Assembly: GCA_037720595.1 (NCBI GenBank)
Contig: JBBJLW010000007.1
Location: 75,307 to 139,306, forward strand
Source: Gaiellasilicea sp037720595
GTDB taxonomy: Bacteria; Actinomycetota; Thermoleophilia; Gaiellales; Gaiellaceae
DNA length: 64,000 nucleotides
Direction: 5' to 3'
The position numbers and the translations under genes are program-made. Below, one piece after another: positions 7,818 through 16,217 of the stretch (positions are counted from its first letter, which is position 1; each line of letters opens with the position of its first letter). The notes under the pieces were generated by a model. It saw only the letters and a program-made list of their open reading frames with translations. It was not told where the DNA came from and did no database searches.

Positions 7818-9407
7818 ATGGGGATGCTCAACGCGGCACGGTTCATCGCGGTTCTAGCCGTCTTCTCCCTCGGCGTTTCCGGGGTTGTGTGGTGGACCGC
7901 GAACGCAGAGCGGAAAGTGGCCGAGCAGACCTTCGACGCGCTCGGGGCCTCCAAGGAGATGATCACTGCCGTGCTCACGCGCGAGAGCGCACTGCGCGGC
8001 TACGCGCAGACCAAACGCAAGAGCTTCCTGGAAGCCTACGACGAGGCGACAGCCGAGCTGGCCATCTCCACCGATGCCGCCAGGTCGTTTGCCTCCGGCG
8101 ATCAGGGCAGGATGGCCGCGATCGACGAGCAGTCGCGCCTCGCGAGCCGGTGGGCAGGCAGCGCGAACGATGCCATCATCAGCATTCGGAACGACGGCGA
8201 GGTCCAGCTCGAGACGGCACTCCTCCGCAGCGGGCTGATCGCACGATTTCGGATGCAGAACACCGAGCTCCGTGCACTGACCGTGCGGGCGGCCCACACG
8301 AGCCAACGACGTGTGCTCCGGCGCTCGATCCTCCTCGTCGCCCTGCTCAGCGCAGTGTTCGGGGTTGCTGGTGGGATGCTCTGGAGCCACATGCGGCGGG
8401 ACGAGCAGTCCCGACGCGAGCTCGAGCGATCGGGCCACGCGTCCCAGCAGGAATTCGCCGACAGCCTGCAGATCGCCGAGAGCGAAGCCGAGGCCCACGG
8501 GCTCGTCAAGAGGCATCTCGAGCGATCCGTGGCGGAGAGCGCCGTTCTCGTCCTCAGCCGCAACAACAGCGCAAGCCGGCTCGAACCAGCGACGGCCCTC
8601 GATCAGTCCTCGGCCCTCTTCGGAAAGCTCGTCGACGCATCACCTCGTTCGTGCCTGGCTGTTCGACTCGGTCGCACCCATAGTGAAGCACCGGAGGCCC
8701 AGCCGCTTCTCTCCTGTGCGCTCTGCGGTGGCGGTCGCTCCACCTGTGTTCCCTCACTCGTCAGCGGTGAGGTGATCGGCTCCGTGCTCGTCCGGCACGC
8801 GCGCCCCCTCGACGAGCGCGAAGAGGCGACGACGGCTCAAACGGTCAGCCAGGCCGCGCCGGTCCTCGCGAATCTTCGCAACCTCTCCGTCGCCGAGGTG
8901 CGGGCGGCCACCGACGCGCTGACGGGACTGCCGAACGTGCGCTCGCTGACGGACAACCTGAGGCGGATGCTCGCAGAGGCCGATCGGACAGGCCTGCCGC
9001 TCGCGGTGGTGCTCGGCGACCTCGATCATTTCAAGCAGGTCAACGACGTCTACGGGCATGAAAAGGGCGATCAGGCGCTTGCCGCCGCCGCGTCGGCACT
9101 GCGCGGGGGTCTGCGCGAGAGCGATCTGGTCGGCCGCTACGGCGGCGAGGAGTTTCTGGTCCTCCTGCCCGACACACCGCTCGAAGGAGCCGCTGTGCTC
9201 GCCGAGAAGCTTCGCGACGAGGTCTCGCAGATCAGCGTCGCGGGCGTCGACCGGCCGATCACCGCCAGCTTCGGGATCGCCGTCTTCCCTCAGGACGGTC
9301 CCGACGCGGAGACCCTTGTCCGAATGGCCGACCGTGCGCTGTACGCAGCCAAGGCGCAGGGGCGCAATTGCGTCGTCTCTGCCGACGACCTGCTGCGCGA
9401 GAGCTAG
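7818..9407 (+). CDS. Membrane diguanylate cyclase (CHASE3-like sensor, GAF-like linker, GGDEF)
   Basis: Predicted to make cyclic di-GMP. Two membrane segments (about residues 5-26 and 167-190) enclose a helical extracytoplasmic region resembling CHASE3. A linker of about 170 residues follows with a cysteine cluster (C279, C300, C303, C310), possibly a GAF-like or metal site. The GGDEF domain carries the active motif GGEEF at 442-446 and, five residues before it, RESD, the product-inhibition I-site. ATG at 7818 or 7824 starts it; no strong ribosome binding site is seen. It is antisense within the nusA-rbfA region: its stop overlaps the infB stop by four bases and its 5' end is 34 bases from ylxP. 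Confidence 0.93.
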   Translation: MGMLNAARFIAVLAVFSLGVSGVVWWTANAERKVAEQTFDALGASKEMITAVLTRESALRGYAQTKRKSFLEAYDEATAELAISTDAARSFASGDQGRMAAIDEQSRLASRWAGSANDAIISIRNDGEVQLETALLRSGLIARFRMQNTELRALTVRAAHTSQRRVLRRSILLVALLSAVFGVAGGMLWSHMRRDEQSRRELERSGHASQQEFADSLQIAESEAEAHGLVKRHLERSVAESAVLVLSRNNSASRLEPATALDQSSALFGKLVDASPRSCLAVRLGRTHSEAPEAQPLLSCALCGGGRSTCVPSLVSGEVIGSVLVRHARPLDEREEATTAQTVSQAAPVLANLRNLSVAEVRAATDALTGLPNVRSLTDNLRRMLAEADRTGLPLAVVLGDLDHFKQVNDVYGHEKGDQALAAAASALRGGLRESDLVGRYGGEEFLVLLPDTPLEGAAVLAEKLRDEVSQISVAGVDRPITASFGIAVFPQDGPDAETLVRMADRALYAAKAQGRNCVVSADDLLRES

Positions 9408-11380
9408 CTCGACGACGCGGGCGCGGGCTGCGCCCCGGCGGGCTCGTCGAGCGACGTCCGCTCGACCTGCCGAACCTCGTAGGCCTCGAGGACGTCGCCT
9501 TCCTTGACGTCGTTGAAGCCGTCGAGCAGGATCCCGCACTCGAAGCCCTCGGCTACTTCGCGGGCGTCTTCCTTGAACCGCTTGAGCTGCGAGATCGTCG
9601 TGTCGTAGATCACGGTCCCGTCACGCACGACGCGCGCCTGACCGTTGCGGCGGATGACGCCAGACGTGACCATGCAGCCGGCGATCGTTCCGAGGCGAGA
9701 GACCTTGAAGAGCGCGCGCACCTCGGCTTCGCCGATCGTCTCTTCGGTCTGCACGGCGTGGAGCAGGCCGACGAGCGCCTGCTCGATGTCCTCGGTGAGC
9801 TGGTAGATCACGCGGTAGGTGCGGATGTCGACGCCCTCACGCTCGGCGAGCTGCCGCGCCTCGACGTTCGGGCGCACGTTGAAGCCGACGACGAGGGCCT
9901 GCGAGGCAGCGGCGAGCATGATGTCGCCCTCGGTGATCCCGCCGACGCCTTGGTGGACGACGTTGACGCGCACCTCGGGATGCTGGATCTTTGCGAGCTC
10001 CGAGACGGCTGCCTCGACGGAGCCGCCGACATCGCCTTTCAGGATCAGGTTCAGATCCTGAATTGCGCCCTCCTGGAGCTGCGAGAAGAGCGATTCGAGC
10101 GAGACGCCCGACTTCGAGCGCTGGGCGTGCTGCTCGGTGCGCAGGCGCTGGCCACGGCGCTGGGCGACCGAGCGCGCCTCGCGCTCGGTCTCGACGACGC
10201 GCGCGAGCTCGCCCGCAGGCGGCGGGGTGTCGAACCCGAGGATCTCGACCGGGGTGCCCGGCCGCGCATCCGTGACCTTCTCGCCGCGGTAGTCGTAGAG
10301 CGCGCGCACCTTGCCGTGCGCGTCGCCAGCGACGATCGCGTCGCCGACGCGCAGAGTGCCGCGCTGGACGAGCATCGCCGCACCCGGACCGCGGCCGACG
10401 TCGCGGCGCGACCCGACGATCGGGCCGGACGCCTCCGCCTTCGAGTTCGCGGTCAGCTCGAGCTCGGCGTCGGCGACGAGCAGGATCCGCTCGAGCAAAT
10501 CGTCGAGGTTTAGCTTCTGCTTCGCCGAAACGTATGAGAACTGGGTCGTGCCGCCCCAATCCTCGGGCTGGAGGCCCTCGGCGGCGAGGTCGGCCTTGAC
10601 TCGGTCGGGATTCGCATCCGGGAGGTCGATCTTGTTCACGGCGACGACGATCGGCACGTCGGCTGCGCGCGCGTGCGAGATCGACTCCTTGGTCTGCGGC
10701 ATCACGGAGTCGTCGGCGGCGACGACGAGTACGGCGATGTCCGTCACCTTCGCGCCCCGGGCGCGCATCGCCGTGAAGGCCTCGTGACCGGGAGTGTCGA
10801 GGAAGGTCACCTTGCGGCCGTCGATCTCGACCTGATAGGCGCCGATGTGCTGGGTGATCCCGCCGGCCTCGGTGGCGACGACCGACGTCTCGCGGATCGC
10901 ATCGAGCAACGAGGTCTTGCCGTGGTCGACGTGGCCCATGATCGTGACGACCGGCGGACGCGCGGTCAGATCCTCGTCGGCGTCGTCGAAGACCTCCGGC
11001 AGCTCCTCCTCGTCGGCCGCGTGCTTGATCGTGATCTCGCGGTCGATCTCGACGGCGATCAGCTGCACCTCCTCGTCGGAGAGCGACTGCGTGATCTGGA
11101 CCATGTTGCCGAGCCCCATCATGATCTTGATGATCTGGGCGGCCGTGATCCCGAGCGCCTGGGAGAAGTCGCGGACGGTGACGCCCGACGGAACCGTGAC
11201 CGGGCCGGTCGGGGCGACGATCTCCTGCTTCTCGCGCTTCGGGGCGGCGTCGCGGCGGTCGCGCGCCTGGCGCGGGTTGGGGCGGTTGCCGCTGTCGATC
11301 ACGACGCGGCGCTTCCGTCCGGGCGCGCCCTGGCGCGGCCGGATCGGGCGGTTCGGCTTGTTGGGTCCTCCGTCAGCCAT
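9404..11380 (-). CDS. infB: Translation initiation factor IF-2
   Basis: GTPase that brings initiator tRNA to the 30S subunit. The 658-residue product has a short basic N-terminal region, an IF2-N-like segment (VTVRDFSQALGITAAQIIK, about 67-87), then the G domain with GHVDHGKT at 149-156, DTPGHEAF, and NKID, and domains II-IV. It lacks the long N-terminal extension of many actinobacterial IF-2 proteins. The ATG directly follows the ylxR stop (TGAATG), indicating coupling. It is convergent with, and overlaps by four bases, the diguanylate cyclase. Confidence 0.97.
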   Translation of the reverse strand: MADGGPNKPNRPIRPRQGAPGRKRRVVIDSGNRPNPRQARDRRDAAPKREKQEIVAPTGPVTVPSGVTVRDFSQALGITAAQIIKIMMGLGNMVQITQSLSDEEVQLIAVEIDREITIKHAADEEELPEVFDDADEDLTARPPVVTIMGHVDHGKTSLLDAIRETSVVATEAGGITQHIGAYQVEIDGRKVTFLDTPGHEAFTAMRARGAKVTDIAVLVVAADDSVMPQTKESISHARAADVPIVVAVNKIDLPDANPDRVKADLAAEGLQPEDWGGTTQFSYVSAKQKLNLDDLLERILLVADAELELTANSKAEASGPIVGSRRDVGRGPGAAMLVQRGTLRVGDAIVAGDAHGKVRALYDYRGEKVTDARPGTPVEILGFDTPPPAGELARVVETEREARSVAQRRGQRLRTEQHAQRSKSGVSLESLFSQLQEGAIQDLNLILKGDVGGSVEAAVSELAKIQHPEVRVNVVHQGVGGITEGDIMLAAASQALVVGFNVRPNVEARQLAEREGVDIRTYRVIYQLTEDIEQALVGLLHAVQTEETIGEAEVRALFKVSRLGTIAGCMVTSGVIRRNGQARVVRDGTVIYDTTISQLKRFKEDAREVAEGFECGILLDGFNDVKEGDVLEAYEVRQVERTSLDEPAGAQPAPASSS

Positions 11381-11623
11381 TCACGTTCCAGTGTAGAGAC
11401 GAGCGAGTGCCGGATCGACCCAGACAGTGCGCCGCAGCACCCGTGCGAACGCGCGCCGGTCGACCGCCCGCTCGAAGCAGGCAAGCCGCCGGCAGGTGTA
11501 GGCGCCGCGTCCCGGATTCAGCCGTCCGGGAACGAGCGCGCCGGCTTCCACGGTGAAACGCAGAAGCTCGAGCTGCGGCGCCTTGCGCCCGCAGCCCACG
11601 CACGTCCGCTCGGGCGCGGTCAT
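11381..11623 (-). CDS. ylxR: YlxR (DUF448) RNA-binding family protein
   Basis: YlxR is a small predicted nucleic-acid binder always near nusA and infB; in some species it influences RNase P or transcription. The 80-residue product shows the paired motif CVGCGRKAPQLELLRF and GRGAYTCRRLACFERA. The cysteines CVGC and CRRLAC are all present. ATG overlaps the nusA stop as ATGA and the stop abuts infB, so three genes are translated as a tightly coupled set. Confidence 0.93.
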   Translation of the reverse strand: MTAPERTCVGCGRKAPQLELLRFTVEAGALVPGRLNPGRGAYTCRRLACFERAVDRRAFARVLRRTVWVDPALARLYTGT

Positions 11624-13062
11624 GCGTCAGTGGACTCGGCCTCCCCGACAGTGACCGCGTTCCCGGTTTCGTCGGCGGACGGCGCGATCGGCGGCTCTCC
11701 CTCGGAAGGGCTCTCCGCCTCGACCGCGGCAACGGCCGCCATCTCCGCTTCGAGCTCCTCCGGCTCGAGCTCCTCACCCGGATCGGGGGCTTCGGCCTCG
11801 CTGCCGACGAGCGCCTGGTGCGCGGGCACGCCGCAGTACTTGGAGCCGGGAAGCGACGCGTTCGGGCAGCGCTTGCCGTTCGTGAGCACGGCGGAGCAGC
11901 GACCCGTGTACTCCTCGCCGTCGGCGCCCTCGCCGCCGTAGGCCGCCTCGGCCTCGGCGCGCGCGAACTCCTCGTCCGACTGGATGTCGACCTTCCAGCC
12001 CGTCAGCCGCGCGGCGAGACGGGCGTTCAAGCCCTCTTTGCCGATCGCGAGCGCGAGCTGGTCGTTCGGGACGACGACTGTCGCCTCCTTGGTCTCGTCG
12101 TCGATATAGACCTCGCGCACGCGTGCCGGCGATAGCGCCTTCGCGACGAAACGGGCGGGCTCGGTGTTCCAGGGAATGATGTCGATCTTCTCGCCGCGAA
12201 GCTCGGAGACGACCATGCGGACGCGCGAGCCGCGCGGGCCGACGCAGGCCCCGACTGGGTCGACGCCCTGGGCGTGCGACTCGACCGCGATCTTCGTGCG
12301 GTAGCCGGGCTCGCGCGCGACGCCGCGGATCTCGACGAGCCCATCGGCGATCTCGGGCACCTCGAGCTCGAAGAGCGTCTTGATCAGCTCGGGATCGCGC
12401 CGCGAGAGAATCACCTGCGGGCCCTTCGTGCCGGAGCGGACCTCGGTTATCACGGCCTTGATCCGCGAGCCCTGCTCGTATCGCTCGCCGTCGACCTGCT
12501 CGGAGCGGGGCAGGAGCGCCTCGACCTTGCCGAGGTCGACGAGCACGTTGTTGCGGTCGCCGGCCTGCTGCACGATCCCGGTCACGACCTCGCCCTGGCG
12601 GTCGACGTACTCCTCGTACATCATCGCGCGCTCGGCCTCGCGGATCCGCTGCTGGATCACCTGCTTTGCCGTCTGCGCCGCGATCCGCCCGAAGTTGTCC
12701 GGGGTCACGTCCGCGCGCTCGATCTGCTCCTCGGGAACCTGTGACCAGTCGAGGTCGAGGTCGTCCTCGTTGATCAGCGTGTGCTGCTTCTCGCCGGTCT
12801 CCGTCTCGAGCTGCTCGAGCTCGTCGAGCTTCGACTCCATGGCCTCCTCGAGCAGCCTCGACTCGAGGTCGTCCGGGATCACGATCGAGAAGACGCGGAA
12901 CTCTCCTTCGTCATCGAGCTCGACCACTGCGTGGCGGGTCGCCCCCGGCGTCTTCTTGTACGCGGCGAGGAGCGCGTCCTCGAGGGCATTGACGAGCGTG
13001 TCGCTCTCGATGCCCTTCTCGCGCTCGATCGTGCGCACCGCCTCCAGGATCTCCTGAGACAT
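11620..13062 (-). CDS. nusA: Transcription factor NusA with C-terminal CxxxC-type zinc-knuckle extension
   Basis: NusA binds RNA polymerase and nascent RNA, modulating pausing, termination and antitermination. The 480 residues comprise the N-terminal polymerase-binding domain (1-125), S1 (about 155-222), KH1 (about 225-300, with VGPRGSRV) and KH2 (about 305-362, with IGKEGLNA). After residue 385 comes an unusual tail: C389, C399, C410 and H415 in a CSAVLTNGKRCPNAS ... KYCGVPAH pattern that resembles small Zn-binding motifs, then an acidic tail. The family core is sure; the knuckle is seen in sequence but its role is unknown. It is preceded by rimP by 12 bases and overlaps ylxR. Confidence 0.96.
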   Translation of the reverse strand: MSQEILEAVRTIEREKGIESDTLVNALEDALLAAYKKTPGATRHAVVELDDEGEFRVFSIVIPDDLESRLLEEAMESKLDELEQLETETGEKQHTLINEDDLDLDWSQVPEEQIERADVTPDNFGRIAAQTAKQVIQQRIREAERAMMYEEYVDRQGEVVTGIVQQAGDRNNVLVDLGKVEALLPRSEQVDGERYEQGSRIKAVITEVRSGTKGPQVILSRRDPELIKTLFELEVPEIADGLVEIRGVAREPGYRTKIAVESHAQGVDPVGACVGPRGSRVRMVVSELRGEKIDIIPWNTEPARFVAKALSPARVREVYIDDETKEATVVVPNDQLALAIGKEGLNARLAARLTGWKVDIQSDEEFARAEAEAAYGGEGADGEEYTGRCSAVLTNGKRCPNASLPGSKYCGVPAHQALVGSEAEAPDPGEELEPEELEAEMAAVAAVEAESPSEGEPPIAPSADETGNAVTVGEAESTDA

Positions 13063-13074
13063 CTCCCCTCCTCC

Positions 13075-13509
13075 CTATCGCTCGGTGGTGATCAGGTTGC
13101 CGCGCACGATCGCCTCGTACGGGATCTCCAGCGCCGCGCCGCCGGCGCGGACGGTGACGGCGCGCTCGCCGGCCTCGATGACCTCGGCGCGCAGCTTCTT
13201 CTTGCGCTCGCTCGTCCTCAACGAGACCGTCTGCCCAACCGCGCCGCGGAAGTGCTCGGGGGTGCGAAGCGGACGCTCGAGCCCCGGTGAGGAGACGTCG
13301 ATCGCGTAGTCGCGCCGATAGTCGGCGAGCAGCTCGGTCACCCGGACGCAGAGCTCGTGGTCGACGCCTTCCGGATGGTCGATGAAGACGGTGAAGCGGT
13401 CGTCCGCGCTCAGCTCGACGGCGAGCACCTCGACTCCGGGGACGGCCGCTTCCACGTTCGGGCCGATCGCTTTCTGCAGGGTCTTCTCCTTGTCGTGCGT
13501 CGCGCTCAT
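13075..13509 (-). CDS. rimP: Ribosome maturation factor RimP
   Basis: RimP is an early 30S assembly factor. The 144-residue product has the family features GVEVLAVELSADDRFTVFID, the SSPGLERPLRTPEHF motif and a C-terminal SH3-like domain (GQTVSLRTSERKKKLRAEV). It is the first gene of the rimP-nusA-ylxR-infB operon. The start is ATG at 13509 with GAGGAGAG about eight bases upstream. A terminator-like hairpin with six T residues is located directly upstream of the ribosome binding site. Confidence 0.94.
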   Translation of the reverse strand: MSATHDKEKTLQKAIGPNVEAAVPGVEVLAVELSADDRFTVFIDHPEGVDHELCVRVTELLADYRRDYAIDVSSPGLERPLRTPEHFRGAVGQTVSLRTSERKKKLRAEVIEAGERAVTVRAGGAALEIPYEAIVRGNLITTER

Positions 13510-13525
13510 GTGCGGCTCTCCTCAC

Positions 13526-13548
13526 AAAAAATGGGCGCCGCGCGCCCA
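13526..13548 (-). terminator. Intrinsic-terminator-like hairpin in the rimP-nusA-infB leader (candidate attenuator)
   Basis: On the minus strand TGGGCGC and GCGCCCA form a perfect 7-bp stem with a 3-base loop, followed at once by TTTTTT at 13531-13526 and, after eleven more bases, the rimP ribosome binding site. Nothing but the adjacent intergenic region lies upstream in this direction apart from the 13727 gene. It therefore either ends read-through from the long upstream block or acts as an attenuator for the operon. A weak -10-like TACACT at 13584-13579 upstream would favour attenuation. Confidence 0.75.
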
Positions 13549-13594
13549 CTTCGTCCAGCAAGTGAAAATGGTCTCGGCAGTGTAGCAAGCGCTT

Positions 13595-13713
13595 AGAACT
13601 CGAATCAGAATGACGCTTCGTCGCCGGGGCGTGCTGGGCGAGTGTGTTAGGACGACGCAGCGCGCCGCCCGGCGCGTTCCGGCGACACAAGGCTTCAGTT
13701 TGATTCGAGTTCT
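13595..13713. repeat. Intergenic palindromic element, copy 1 (13-base perfect outer arms)
   Basis: Outer arms AGAACTCGAATCA (13595-13607) and its exact reverse complement (13701-13713) enclose a 93-base core that continues as an imperfect palindrome. The core resembles that of a second element at 40876-41040: about 25 of the first 31 core bases match, and both end in CAAGGCTTCA. The arms of the two copies differ in sequence but both are exactly 13 bases, start AGA and end TCA. No open frame or transposase is present. It could be a structured RNA, a terminator family or a mobile palindrome. Confidence 0.7.
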
Positions 13714-13726
13714 TAGGGGCTCGACC

Positions 13727-14626
13727 TCAGCGAGCGGCGACGTCGCCGCGCCATTTCAGCGTCTCGCTCCCGTCACGCTCGACGACGACCGAGAGGAGCC
13801 ATTCTCGCGGGGAGCGACCGACACCGAGGCTGCAGTCGAACCGCGCCGTGCGTCCGACCCTCCGGCAGCTCACGTGGACGTTGTTCACAAACAGGCCCGT
13901 CTTCTTGTCCATCAGGGCGACCGGTACCCGGAGGGCGACTCGTTCCTGGAGGAGCAGGAGCGTTCGCGCCTCGACCTCGCTCTTCGTCGGGACCCAGTCC
14001 CCCGTGCCCGGAGCGGGAACGACCCGGGGTCGCTTCGCCGACGCCTTCGGCGCAGGCGTCGGCTCCTTCGCGGCCCCAACAGGCGTGGGCTTCACGGGCG
14101 CGGGCTTCACCGGCGCCGGCTTCACGGGCGCGGGACGGGACGCGGGCGGTCGCTTCGCTGGTGCCGACGGACGCGTGCGGGTGACCGGGCGGGGCGGGGT
14201 CGCGCGCCGATCGGGGCGAACCTCGGACTCTGGCGCCGCGGTCGTCGCGAGGGGCTGCGAGCGCACCGCGTCGGGTGCGGACGGCAGGAAGAGCGTCACA
14301 GGATCGTCGACGAGCTGCGCTCTCACCTCGCTCGCGATCATTCCCACGACGATTCCGCCGATCAGCAGCAGCGGGAACGCGACGGCGACGGCGCCGAAAA
14401 CTCTCGTCGAGCGGCGGACGTCGCGACGTGGCTCGATCGGAGGAAACGTGTGTGCAAGCGCGGGGCGGACTGGTGCGCTCAGCGAGACGGCGGGGCGCGG
14501 CGGCGGGCGCCACTCGGGCCTGTCGGGCAACCGGCGACGTGCGATCTGTGCCAGCTCGGGATCGACGAGCACGAGCTCGGGACTGATGACCTCGTCGAGC
14601 TCCGAGCGGCGCGGCAGGGAATCCAC
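13727..14626 (-). CDS. Single-pass membrane protein with Pro/Lys-rich spacer, function unknown
   Basis: I do not recognise a family. The N-terminal 75 residues are polar, a membrane segment follows (FGAVAVAFPLLLIGGIVVGM, about residues 76-96), then a Pro/Ala/Lys-rich spacer with tandem APVKP units, then a compact C-terminal domain of about 90 residues with two cysteines (VSCRRVG and RFDCSLG) that could form a disulfide. The topology suggests an extracytoplasmic domain carried across the wall by the spacer. GTG at 14626 with GGAGAAAGAG upstream is preferred to TTG at 14644. It follows dtd after 84 bases and may be the last gene of the upstream block. Confidence 0.7.
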   Translation of the reverse strand: MDSLPRRSELDEVISPELVLVDPELAQIARRRLPDRPEWRPPPRPAVSLSAPVRPALAHTFPPIEPRRDVRRSTRVFGAVAVAFPLLLIGGIVVGMIASEVRAQLVDDPVTLFLPSAPDAVRSQPLATTAAPESEVRPDRRATPPRPVTRTRPSAPAKRPPASRPAPVKPAPVKPAPVKPTPVGAAKEPTPAPKASAKRPRVVPAPGTGDWVPTKSEVEARTLLLLQERVALRVPVALMDKKTGLFVNNVHVSCRRVGRTARFDCSLGVGRSPREWLLSVVVERDGSETLKWRGDVAAR

Positions 14627-14710
14627 GCGATTCTCTTTCTCCAACGCAGCTCCGGTTCCTCGCCGAAACGATGATCGAATGCCGTGAATGAAGAGACGGC
14701 GCCGACCCAG

Positions 14711-15148
14711 CTAGATGTCGATCGTGACGGTCACAGGCCCGTCGTTCACGAGCTCGACGAGCATGTGCTCGCCGAAGACGCCCGTTTCTACATCGATGCC
14801 GAGGTCCCGCAGCGCCTCGCAGAACCGCTCGACGAGCGGCTTCGCGTGCTCGGACGCGGCCGCTGCGGAGAAGCTCGGTCGGTTTCCCTTCGCCGTGTCT
14901 GCGAGGAGCGTGAACTGGCTGACGACGAGAGCAGCGCCGCCGGTGTCGAGGAGCGAGCGGTCGAAGCGGCCGTCGGTTCCGGCGAAGAGGCGCAGGCGCG
15001 CGACCTTTCCCGCCAGCCGCTCCGCATCTCCGCCGGTGTCGCCGTCGGCTACGCCGAGCAAGACGAGCAGGCCGGACGCGATCTCGCCCCGCACGACTCC
15101 GTCCACGCGAACGGCCGCACGGCTGACACGCTGGACGACGAGCCTCAC
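14711..15148 (-). CDS. dtd: D-aminoacyl-tRNA deacylase
   Basis: Dtd removes D-amino acids (and glycine from tRNA-Ala) from mischarged tRNAs. The 145-residue product has the N-terminal MRLVVQRVSRAAV, the active-site motif SQFTL (in LVVSQFTLLAD) and the second motif NDGPVT near the C-terminus, corresponding to the family's NGPVT with the Gly-Pro pair intact. GTG overlaps the upstream TPR gene stop as GTGA. Confidence 0.95.
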   Translation of the reverse strand: MRLVVQRVSRAAVRVDGVVRGEIASGLLVLLGVADGDTGGDAERLAGKVARLRLFAGTDGRFDRSLLDTGGAALVVSQFTLLADTAKGNRPSFSAAAASEHAKPLVERFCEALRDLGIDVETGVFGEHMLVELVNDGPVTVTIDI

Positions 15149-15525
15149 GTGGGGTTCGAGCCGTCGGGCTCCGGCGGCTCGAGATCCATGATCCGATCGG
15201 CATAGCGCTCCGTGCTCGGGCTCATCGAGCTCGCGAGCTTGTAGTGCCCGTTCGCCTCGGCATCCCGCCCGAGCTTCTCGAGTGTCCGGCCGAGCGCGTA
15301 GTGCGCGTAGTCGTCCGTCGGGGAGAGCTCCAGCACGACCCGGAACTCCGCCTCCGCCTTGCTCCAGCGCTGGATCCGGAAGTAGGCGATCCCGAGCGCC
15401 TCCCGGATCGAGGCCTTGTCGGGCTCGAGTCTCTTTGCCTTCTCGAGCGCGACGGTTGCCTGTGCGGCCATTCCTCGCTTCAGATGCTCGCGGCCTTGCT
15501 GATAGAGGTCGTAGGCGTCGGTCAC
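15145..15525 (-). CDS. TPR-repeat protein
   Basis: A 126-residue soluble protein made of about three tetratricopeptide repeats (for example ALGIAYFRIQRWSKAEAEFR and YALGRTLEKLGRDAEANGHY). Such repeats bind partner proteins; the partner is not known. There is no signal peptide or membrane segment. Its ATG overlaps the stop of the nucleotidyltransferase as ATGA and its stop overlaps dtd, so all three are coupled. Confidence 0.85.
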   Translation of the reverse strand: MTDAYDLYQQGREHLKRGMAAQATVALEKAKRLEPDKASIREALGIAYFRIQRWSKAEAEFRVVLELSPTDDYAHYALGRTLEKLGRDAEANGHYKLASSMSPSTERYADRIMDLEPPEPDGSNPT

Positions 15526-16217
15526 AGGCTGCTCAGATAGGGGAAGTTCTCGAGGAGAAGGTCGATCGGCGCGGTCAAATCTCGCGTCGGGTCGATCTCT
15601 ATCGCCGCCACTGGCTCTCCCGCGTCGATCGCCTGCTGAAACGCGGTCGAAAGCTCGTAGGGCGGCTTGCCGGGAAGCGACTCGACGACTGCCGCGACAG
15701 ACTGACCGACAGCCCAGAGCGGCGCACCCGCGAAGGGGCTTTCCGGCGCCTGGAGCTTGACGACTCGGCCGTCGCGGACGGAGACGCCGTTCCGGCCGGG
15801 CTCTCTGGACACGCAGCGGCGAACGGCCACGGCGCCGGCCGCGCCCAACGACTCGAATGTCCGCTGGAACCGCCCGATCTCGCCGGGTGCGAAGACGGTA
15901 TCCGCGCCGAGCACGAGATACGGAGCCGCCGCACGCGCGGTGGCGACGGCGTCTGCCGAGCCGTTCGGACCGGCCTGTCGGACCGTCGAGAGGCTGAGGC
16001 CGAACGCCGAGCCGTCGCCGACGAAGCGCCCGACCTGCTCGGCGAGATAACCCGTGACCAGCGTGACATGAGGGCAGCTAGCCGCGGCGAGCTCGCGCAG
16101 GAGCAGCGCGAGCACGGGTTTGCCGTCCACGGGAAGCAGCGGCTTGGCGTAGCGCTCGGTGAGCGGGCGCAGCCGGCTGCCCACGCCGGCCGCGATCACG
16201 ACCGCGGGAAGGCTCAC
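15522..16217 (-). CDS. Sugar-phosphate nucleotidyltransferase-like protein
   Basis: GT-A-fold nucleotidyl transferase. The N-terminal signature VVIAAGVGSRLRPLTERYAKPLLPV binds the NTP, here read as VIAAGVGSRLRPLT followed by KPLLPV, and GADTVF supplies the metal-binding Asp. At 231 residues it lacks a C-terminal left-handed beta-helix, so it resembles MurNAc-1-P or mannose-1-P uridylyl/guanylyltransferases of the short type; the substrate cannot be told. The GTG start overlaps the transglutaminase stop (GTGA). Confidence 0.82.
   Translation of the reverse strand: MSLPAVVIAAGVGSRLRPLTERYAKPLLPVDGKPVLALLLRELAAASCPHVTLVTGYLAEQVGRFVGDGSAFGLSLSTVRQAGPNGSADAVATARAAAPYLVLGADTVFAPGEIGRFQRTFESLGAAGAVAVRRCVSREPGRNGVSVRDGRVVKLQAPESPFAGAPLWAVGQSVAAVVESLPGKPPYELSTAFQQAIDAGEPVAAIEIDPTRDLTAPIDLLLENFPYLSSL

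Noticed and set aside
13595..13713. Insertion sequence for the palindromic elements
   Set aside because: They are too short for a transposase, no target-site duplication was seen, and the outer arms differ between copies, unlike inverted repeats of one IS.
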